From Desulfurococcales archaeon (GTDB lineage Archaea; Thermoproteota; Thermoprotei_A; Sulfolobales; WANQ01): a stretch of 18,430 nucleotides of DNA. Shown piece by piece: positions 13,830 to 18,430 of the stretch; position 1 is the first letter of the stretch; the number at the start of each line of letters is the position of its first letter. The notes below the pieces were generated by a model, which saw only the letters and a list, made by a program, of their open reading frames with translations, was not told where the DNA came from and ran no database searches. The position numbers and the translations under genes were made by a program. The DNA lies in the NCBI GenBank assembly GCA_027043985.1, contig JALUDQ010000052.1, forward strand, positions 1 to 18,430, read 5' to 3'.

Positions 13830-14309
13830 CTAAGTCACCTCCTTGATTCTATTTAGGAGTTCTTCTTCACTCATGCGGCCAATCCAAGTAGTAACGTAGG
13901 AGCCATTTTTGTAGACTATTAGTGCTGGCACGCTCCCATCCCATAGTTTGTTATTATAAAAGTAAAAAGCAATATCACGCATGGGCTCCGATAATGCTGG
14001 ATCAAGGATCACAAAATAGATTTCTATTTTTCCCTCAAGCTCTCTTGCAACTTTATATAGTGTGGGCCAAAAAGCACGGCAATGCGGGCAAGTATCTGAC
14101 AGTAAGGCTATTATTACAGTATTGTTAGAGGGTGGAATCTTTGTAATATTTGTTGGTTTGAGACGTCCGTTTTCAATTATGAATATTCCTTTCTCAGGCA
14201 TCGGTTCAGCTGATGTGCTCTGCATAATGTAATATTGATATACGTATATTCCTATAATGATTGCTAATAATACTGCTATGATAATCCAAGCGTTTAGTTT
14301 CATTTTCAA
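13830..14309 (-). CDS. Membrane-anchored thioredoxin-like protein (CPHC)
   Basis: A 159-residue protein with an N-terminal TM anchor (about 6-28, AWIIIAVLLAIIIGIYVYQY) after a basic start (MKMK), so the C-terminal domain is probably extracytoplasmic. The thioredoxin fold has ALLSDTCPHCRAFWP (68-82) with C74/C77, and the cis-Pro turn GSVPALIVYKNGS (125-137). CPHC is the dithiol motif of DsbA-like and some TlpA-like proteins. This suggests disulfide formation or reduction outside the membrane. Two starts are possible: TTG 14309 and ATG 14303, two codons later. AGGAGG lies 5 nt before the TTG and 11 nt before the ATG, which leans to the TTG. It is the first gene of the minus-strand run with EamA and cupin. 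Confidence 0.85.
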   Translation of the reverse strand: MKMKLNAWIIIAVLLAIIIGIYVYQYYIMQSTSAEPMPEKGIFIIENGRLKPTNITKIPPSNNTVIIALLSDTCPHCRAFWPTLYKVARELEGKIEIYFVILDPALSEPMRDIAFYFYNNKLWDGSVPALIVYKNGSYVTTWIGRMSEEELLNRIKEVT

Positions 14310-14310
14310 T

Positions 14311-14360
14311 ACCCCCTCCTAATTACACTATAATTTTGTTATAGGTACTCATATTTTATT
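14311..14360. promoter_or_regulatory. Divergent regulatory region: SD of thioredoxin gene and TATA of DUF364 gene
   Basis: Minus AGGAGGGGGT (about 14311-14320) is a strong Shine-Dalgarno for the thioredoxin gene. Plus atattttatt (14351-14360) is TATA-like and would start transcription near 14382. AGGGG then lies about 7 nt before ATG 14395. Confidence 0.5.
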
Positions 14361-14394
14361 TTGCGCCCTTCTTAGACTATTTAAGGGGTTCTCC

Positions 14395-15168
14395 ATGATA
14401 ATCGATGAGATTGCACATAATACGTTAAATTTATTGGATGAGTATTTAAGCGTAGTTGACCTGGGCATAAGTCTGAGTTATACATATTGTATTGTCAAAG
14501 GTAGAAGAGGGTTTGCTCTCGGTTTAGCACATACTACTTATGATAAGGTGTTTCACGGGTTAAGGGATAATTCCCTACCCAGTATAGATGAGATTCCGAG
14601 ATTAGTCTCCTCATGGAAACTTATTGAGAAGACAGTAGGTTTGGCTTTATTGAACGCTATTTCACAGTACCTATTATTTAATAAGCAATTATATAAGAAT
14701 CTTCCTGGCAAGATATTATTCGGCAGAGATATACTGGACTCTATAGAAATATCTCCTGACTCAAGGATCCTCGTAATAGGATACATAAGACCTGTGATCA
14801 ATAGGCTAAGAGAGAGGGGTTTCAGAAACATTTATGTAATTGAAAGGGAACCACCTACACGATTTGAATCAATCTATAGTGATCTTGTTCTTCCAAGAAT
14901 ATCGGAAAGCATAGATATAGTTTTCATAACGGGTTCAGTATTAGTTAATGATACTTTAGATGATATATTAAGATACACCGAGAAGGCAAAAAAGGTAATA
15001 GTTGGTCCTAGCGCTCAAGTTCTACCTCAAATACTGAGTACACATGGTTTAGATGTAATAGGTAGTGTAAAGGTAAATGATGTCTGGAAAACAGCCGAAG
15101 TTGTTAGAAGAGCGGGGGGTACACGAGCAATACTAAAATACTCTGAAAAATATGTTTACATGAAATAG
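14395..15168 (+). CDS. DUF364/DUF4213 family protein (putative metal-chelation family)
   Basis: A 257-residue protein. The N-terminal half (about 1-115) matches the DUF4213-like cap with TVGLALLNAISQY (80-92) as its characteristic helix. The C-terminal half is Rossmann-like: SRILVIGYIRPVI (123-135), IDIVFITGSVLVNDTLDDIL (173-192), KKVIVGPSAQVLP (199-211), GSVKVND (223-229) and GG (241-242) before TRAILKYSEKYVYMK. The family is annotated as putative heavy-metal chelation with little experimental support. It is followed 16 nt later by a MocA-like gene, so the two are likely one operon. That supports a link to molybdenum or tungsten, though this is inference. ATG start supported by AGGGG. Confidence 0.75.
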   Translation: MIIDEIAHNTLNLLDEYLSVVDLGISLSYTYCIVKGRRGFALGLAHTTYDKVFHGLRDNSLPSIDEIPRLVSSWKLIEKTVGLALLNAISQYLLFNKQLYKNLPGKILFGRDILDSIEISPDSRILVIGYIRPVINRLRERGFRNIYVIEREPPTRFESIYSDLVLPRISESIDIVFITGSVLVNDTLDDILRYTEKAKKVIVGPSAQVLPQILSTHGLDVIGSVKVNDVWKTAEVVRRAGGTRAILKYSEKYVYMK

Positions 15169-15184
15169 CTGGACGGGTAATAAT

Positions 15185-15769
15185 ATGATACCAATAATAA
15201 TTCTTGCAGCTGGTATGAGTACTCGTTTTCCTGGGAACAAGTTACTCTATAATGTTAGAGGAAAACCCCTAATAAAGCATGTTGTTGAAGCGGCTTTAGG
15301 CTCTAAGGCTGATGAAGTACTTGTGGTGTTAGGCTATAAATCGGAGGAAATAGCTAGAGTTATATCAAACTATGATGTAGTATTAGTATATAATCCTGAA
15401 TACAAAAGGGGGATGTCGTATTCGGTTAAACGCGGCATTAGAGCCGTATATAAATGGGCTAAGGCCGCTATTATTCATCCGGCAGATGTAGCTTTTGTCC
15501 CCTCAACGGTGTTTGATAAGGTAATAGACAAGTATGAGGAAAAGCAGGCCCCTATAGTGGTAGCATCATATAGGGGTGAGAAGGGTCATCCGATACTGTT
15601 TTCTGGAGAGCTTTTTGATGAAATACTTAAAATAAATGAGGAGACTTTTGGCTTAAAGGCTGTTACGAGGAAGTATAGGGATAGAACAGTTATCGTTAAT
15701 ACAGATTATAAGGAGGTTGTAGTAGATATAGATACTATTGAAGACTTGAAAAAACTGGGTTTACTGTAA
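15185..15769 (+). CDS. MocA/MobA-like nucleotidyltransferase (Mo cofactor cytidylyl- or guanylyl-transferase)
   Basis: A 194-residue GT-A-fold nucleotidyltransferase. It has LAAGMSTRFPGNKLL (7-21), the LAAGxSxRxGxxK nucleotide loop with Phe in place of Met/Gly, and GKPLIKHVVEAAL (26-38). NPEYKRGMSYSVKRGI (70-85) matches the MocA-type NP-x4-GMSxS block. HPADVAFV (98-105) is the metal/substrate Asp, and GHPILFS (134-140) and VVDIDTIEDLKK (179-190) complete the pattern. MocA adds CMP to molybdopterin for xanthine-dehydrogenase-type enzymes; MobA adds GMP. The GMS and GHP blocks lean to MocA. Downstream of the DUF364 gene (16 nt) and convergent with XdhC 3 nt away. Good family call; base specificity uncertain. 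Confidence 0.85.
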   Translation: MIPIIILAAGMSTRFPGNKLLYNVRGKPLIKHVVEAALGSKADEVLVVLGYKSEEIARVISNYDVVLVYNPEYKRGMSYSVKRGIRAVYKWAKAAIIHPADVAFVPSTVFDKVIDKYEEKQAPIVVASYRGEKGHPILFSGELFDEILKINEETFGLKAVTRKYRDRTVIVNTDYKEVVVDIDTIEDLKKLGLL

Positions 15770-15772
15770 ACT

Positions 15773-16588
15773 CTATATAATTGATAGATGTTTCACGTTT
15801 TTTGCTCCACGAATAACACTTGTTATCTCAGCCATTATGCTAACAGCTATCTCTTCTGGCGTTTTTGCACCAATATCTAGTCCTATTGGAGCGTAGACTC
15901 TTCCCTTGTAGTCGTCGAGTTTTAAGCCTTCTTCAAGTAGCCTTTTCTTAAATAGGGTTACTTTTCTCTTGCTCCCAAGTAAACCTACATATCTAGGCTT
16001 TGCGAGAATGGCTTGCTTAAACACCTCGTAGTCTTCTTCTAATCCACCATACACTATAGCTACAAAATCGTTTGGCGTTACATTAGCCTTGAGTAACCCT
16101 TTTGCTAGTTCATCTACAATTATCTCCTCTGCATACGGGAATCTCTCTTTAGAAGCTATCTCGCTGTTATCATCTATTATTGTGACCCTAAAGTTCATTA
16201 AATTTGCTAGATCGGCTAGAGGCTTTCCTATGTGTCCTGCGCCAACAATGATTATTCTTGGTGTGGGTGATATTACATCAATAAACACTTCTAATTCTCC
16301 TCCACACTCTAGGCCCGTGGGAACAGCGTCCTTTGGAATGTGGTCTCTTCTAAAAACATATTTTATTTTACGTGGTTTTTCTTCTCTTATAGCCTTTAGG
16401 GCTTCAGAGACTACTTGTCGCTCAAAACTACCGCCGCCTATAGTTCCAAAAGTAGTACCATCTTCGAATACTAGCATTTTTGCTCCAGGTTCTCTTGGGG
16501 CTGAGCCTAGTTTGCTTACAACTATGACTAATGCAACTTTTCTGTTATTTTTTACCTCTTTTATTATTCTATTAAACAACTCTTCCAT
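15773..16588 (-). CDS. XdhC/CoxI family protein
   Basis: A 271-residue protein related to XdhC, which binds molybdenum cofactor and helps sulphurate and insert it into xanthine dehydrogenase-type enzymes. Positions count from ATG 16588. The N-terminal domain has SKLGSAPREPGAKMLV (25-40) and GTIGGGSFE (48-56), then GLECGGELEVFID (92-104). A Rossmann domain starts at PRIIIVGAGHIGKPLA (110-125) and continues with RYVGLLGSKRK and YAPIGLDIGAKTPEEIA near the C-terminus. I chose ATG 16588 because TATA at 16609-16620 is about 26 nt away, giving a leaderless start; GTG 16594 is possible. It is divergent from the FucI-like gene and convergent with the MocA-like one. No molybdenum hydroxylase is in the window. 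Confidence 0.9.
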   Translation of the reverse strand: MEELFNRIIKEVKNNRKVALVIVVSKLGSAPREPGAKMLVFEDGTTFGTIGGGSFERQVVSEALKAIREEKPRKIKYVFRRDHIPKDAVPTGLECGGELEVFIDVISPTPRIIIVGAGHIGKPLADLANLMNFRVTIIDDNSEIASKERFPYAEEIIVDELAKGLLKANVTPNDFVAIVYGGLEEDYEVFKQAILAKPRYVGLLGSKRKVTLFKKRLLEEGLKLDDYKGRVYAPIGLDIGAKTPEEIAVSIMAEITSVIRGAKNVKHLSII

Positions 16589-16608
16589 AAACACACCCTT
16601 AAGGGGTA

Positions 16609-16640
16609 TTTACTTAAATTCGTACTGTATCTAATAAATC
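16609..16640. promoter_or_regulatory. Divergent leaderless promoters of xdhC-like and FucI-like genes
   Basis: Minus aatttaagtaaa (16609-16620) is centred about 26 nt from ATG 16588. Plus ctaataaatc (16631-16640) is centred about 27 nt from TTG 16663. Both genes would be leaderless. The minus TATA shares tttacttaaa with the divergent promoter at 5153 (and ttacttaaaa with 11797). Confidence 0.5.
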
Positions 16641-16662
16641 TTAGATTAGAGGGTCATACGTC

Positions 16663-17919
16663 TTGAGGAGATGCTTTGTCTCACTAGCTTCACCTATACA
16701 TGATAAGGTATCGGTAAATAATGTTATTAGAAGAATACTTTCAAAAATAAATAGTGGAGTAAAATTTGGACTTGTAGACAAGGGCCTTATAACAGACAAA
16801 CGGAAGATATCGTTGCAACTTACTGAATGTGATATTATTATTGGTCTAGTTGTAACTGGTGGCTCCGAAGAATTAATAATAGAAACGAGTGCGTTAAGAA
16901 AGCCAACGATATTCATAGCTCATCCAACGATGAATAGTCTGCCCGCTCTCCTTGAGGCAAAGCCTCTTGCAGAGGAACTTAACAATAAGGTATGGTCTAT
17001 TTACCTTGATGTAGAGAAAAATCCAGAGACTATAAGTCGATTAGCGAAAATTATAAGAGGAATAGAAGCAGCGCTATCTCTATACAATTATAACCTAGGG
17101 TTAATTGGTGGTATAAGCCCATGGCTAGTATACAGTAGAGTAGATCCAATAACGGCTAAGAAGAAACTAGGAATAAATATAGTAGAAGTACCATTAGAAG
17201 AAATATACAAAGTGTATAATACTACTAGTAAAGAACAGGTTATAAATCTAATGGAAAAAGTTAAAGGTAATGCAGAGAAAATAGAAGTTAATAATAAAAG
17301 AATAATAGATGCATTAAAGCTCTACATAGCACTGAGAAACATAATTAAAGAAAAGAATCTAAATGCTATCACAATTAAATGCTTCGATATAATATTCTCA
17401 TTAGACACTACAGCTTGCTTGCCGTTGAGCATACTTAATAGTGAAGGAATAGTTGCTGGATGTGAAGGAGATGTTCCTTCAGCTATTGCGATGATCATAT
17501 TAAATAAGTTATCAAATAAGCCAGTATTTATGGGGAATCCATCGAAGATAGAGGACAATAAACTAATGATAGCACACTGTACAGCTCCTATGTCCATAGG
17601 TAACTATATATTAAGAACACATTTTGAAACAGGTAGGGGTGTCGGTATAGCTGTGAAATATCCAGAAAAGTCTCCAGTAACGCTTCTAAGGTTCTCTCCT
17701 AGTCTCGACAGAATGAGAGTCTTGAGAGGACTTATCGTGAAAGGCGAGCCAGAGAGCAATATGCACTGTAGAACCCAGGTCACAATAGAATTAAACGTAG
17801 AAGCATCAATACTGTTAGAGAAGAGTATGGGCAATCATTACGCACTAGTAATAGGAGATTATGCTGAAGAGCTAAAAAGCTTTGCAAAAACTACTGGTAT
17901 CCAAGCCGAGATATTATAA
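16663..17919 (+). CDS. L-fucose/arabinose isomerase-fold protein (COG2407-like)
   Basis: A 418-residue protein with the layout of L-fucose isomerase-related proteins: an N-terminal domain with LTECDIIIGLVVTGGSEE (53-70) and KPTIFIAHP (80-88), and a C-terminal domain with the metal-ligand regions. These are VAGCEGDVPSAIAMIIL (264-280; E268 in CEGD), NKLMIAHCTAP (299-309; H305) and TGRGVGIAVKY (323-333). These keep the conserved Glu and His of the aldose-ketose isomerase site, so an isomerase or related reaction on a small sugar is possible; the substrate is unknown. TTG 16663 is the only start in frame after a stop. It is divergent from xdhC and convergent with tfx (3 nt). Its place in a molybdenum-associated block is unexplained. 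Confidence 0.75.
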   Translation: MRRCFVSLASPIHDKVSVNNVIRRILSKINSGVKFGLVDKGLITDKRKISLQLTECDIIIGLVVTGGSEELIIETSALRKPTIFIAHPTMNSLPALLEAKPLAEELNNKVWSIYLDVEKNPETISRLAKIIRGIEAALSLYNYNLGLIGGISPWLVYSRVDPITAKKKLGINIVEVPLEEIYKVYNTTSKEQVINLMEKVKGNAEKIEVNNKRIIDALKLYIALRNIIKEKNLNAITIKCFDIIFSLDTTACLPLSILNSEGIVAGCEGDVPSAIAMIILNKLSNKPVFMGNPSKIEDNKLMIAHCTAPMSIGNYILRTHFETGRGVGIAVKYPEKSPVTLLRFSPSLDRMRVLRGLIVKGEPESNMHCRTQVTIELNVEASILLEKSMGNHYALVIGDYAEELKSFAKTTGIQAEIL

Positions 17920-17922
17920 TAT

Positions 17923-18354
17923 TTATTGTTTAGTTGAAACTATAACGTGTCCATCTCTATCTATTTTTACATGTATATCACAGAGTAATAGATCCTTTCG
18001 AGGCTCTAGACAATTCCATAATATTTCTCTTAAATAGTATAACAGTTCAAGGCTACGCATTTTTATTTTTATTCCATAAATATCCGCGGTATTATAGATA
18101 TGTGTAATTATGTTTGCTAAACTGTCTCCACGGTTAAACGTAAACGATATAGTTGAATATATTTCGCGGTATAAGTTTATGGTTCTTTTCGCTCTTTCCA
18201 GAGTCTCCTTAGCTTTTTTCAATATGGAGTGTATGTTTGATTTGGATGTTCCAAGAATACTTGCTATCTGTTCAAGAGTATAGCCTTCGGCTCGTAGCCT
18301 TAATACTTTTACTTGTTCCTCTGTAAAGAAGGTGTGGTCATAGCGTTTTCTCAA
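17923..18354 (-). CDS. Tfx-family DNA-binding regulator
   Basis: A 143-residue archaeal regulator with the Tfx pattern. The N-terminal HTH comprises TEEQVKVLRLRAEGYTLEQI (11-30) and ASILGTSKSNIHSILKKAKE (31-50), followed by a helix with RAKRTINLYREI and a C-terminal domain ending in IHVKIDRDGHVIVSTKQ. Tfx of Methanothermobacter thermautotrophicus binds the fmdECB operon, which encodes a molybdenum formylmethanofuran dehydrogenase. It begins at TTG 18354, 3 nt after the stop of a MoaD-like gene, with its ribosome binding site inside that gene's last codons. The operon with MoaD and nearby Mo-cofactor genes supports a role in metal or cofactor control. The family call is good; its targets are unknown. 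Confidence 0.85.
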   Translation of the reverse strand: MRKRYDHTFFTEEQVKVLRLRAEGYTLEQIASILGTSKSNIHSILKKAKETLERAKRTINLYREIYSTISFTFNRGDSLANIITHIYNTADIYGIKIKMRSLELLYYLREILWNCLEPRKDLLLCDIHVKIDRDGHVIVSTKQ

Positions 18355-18357
18355 TTC

Positions 18358-18430
18358 TTATCCACCACCTCCCGGTGGAAAGATAGCTATCTCGTCTCCA
18401 TCACGGATACGAGTTCTAGCTCCATCCTTG
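18358..18430 (-). CDS. MoaD/ThiS-like ubiquitin-fold protein, C-terminus only (runs off the window)
   Basis: The last 24 codons read K-D-G-A-R-T-R-I-R-D-G-D-E-I-A-I-F-P-P-G-G-G-G then TAA. The block R-x-GDEIAIFPP-x-GG is the C-terminal signature of MoaD, the small sulphur carrier of molybdopterin synthase, and of related sulphur-carrier and SAMP modifier proteins. The Gly-Gly end is adenylated and then thiocarboxylated or conjugated. Here there are four glycines in a row. The rest lies beyond base 18430. Directly followed by tfx in the same operon. Confidence 0.85.
   Translation of the reverse strand, partial: KDGARTRIRDGDEIAIFPPGGGG
18361..18372 (-). promoter_or_regulatory. Shine-Dalgarno of tfx encoded by the MoaD-like Gly tail
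   Basis: The last four sense codons, GGA GGT GGT GGA, contain GGAGGTGGTGG, complementary to the archaeal 16S 3' end, ending about 8 nt before the TTG of tfx. The glycine tail thus also provides the ribosome binding site, coupling the two products. Confidence 0.6.

Noticed and set aside
16089..16634. 181-codon plus-strand frame opposite xdhC
   Set aside because: The minus-strand frame has full XdhC motifs; the plus frame would also run through the divergent promoter region.

Overview
The window looks like chromosome of a hyperthermophilic crenarchaeon, most likely of the Desulfurococcales (Staphylothermus-like; the genus is inference). It encodes an A-type ATP synthase, archaeal release factor aRF1, a Tfx-type regulator and an archaeal uracil phosphoribosyltransferase. 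The DNA is AT-rich, TTG and GTG starts are frequent, leaders are short or absent behind TATA boxes, and strong GGAGG-type Shine-Dalgarno (SD) sites appear in front of some genes. I see no rRNA, tRNA, insertion sequence, CRISPR array or integration site. Gene density is high and convergent genes almost touch.

Layout. (1) 1-4394, plus strand: 3' part of atpB, atpD, a DUF61/UPF0216 protein, aRF1, and a flippase-like (UPF0104) membrane protein. (2) 4323-9314: mainly poorly characterised archaeal genes. These are a cysteine-tailed protein with Cas4-like features, a cysteine-less thioredoxin-fold candidate, a twin four-Cys protein, an HTH/coiled-coil regulator, two small proteins, a winged-helix protein, a mini HELSH membrane protease candidate and a degenerate two-domain glutaredoxin-like protein. 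(3) 9329-13776: housekeeping and salvage genes, namely a 5-formyl-THF cyclo-ligase family protein, a small membrane protein, an HD-domain phosphohydrolase next to upp, Sua5/YrdC for t6A modification of tRNA, a cupin and an EamA transporter. (4) 13830-14309: a membrane-anchored CPHC thioredoxin. (5) 14395-18430: a block pointing to molybdenum/tungsten cofactor biology. It holds a DUF364 protein, a MocA/MobA-like nucleotidyltransferase, XdhC, an L-fucose-isomerase-fold protein, a Tfx regulator and the C-terminus of a MoaD/ThiS-like ubiquitin-fold protein.

The most striking observation is at aRF1. The reading frame that carries the conserved N-terminus has no usable start codon. Just upstream lies a canonical ATG in another frame that reaches TAG after three codons. 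A +1 shift at that stop (ATT T AGC) would give a full-length, family-typical 368-residue aRF1. This is the architecture of the autoregulatory frameshift in bacterial prfB (RF2), here in an unrelated release factor; a sequencing indel is the main alternative. Second in interest is the Mo/W block. It joins a Tfx homologue (Tfx binds the promoter of a molybdenum enzyme operon in a methanogen) to a MoaD-like gene whose Gly-tail codons double as the SD of tfx.
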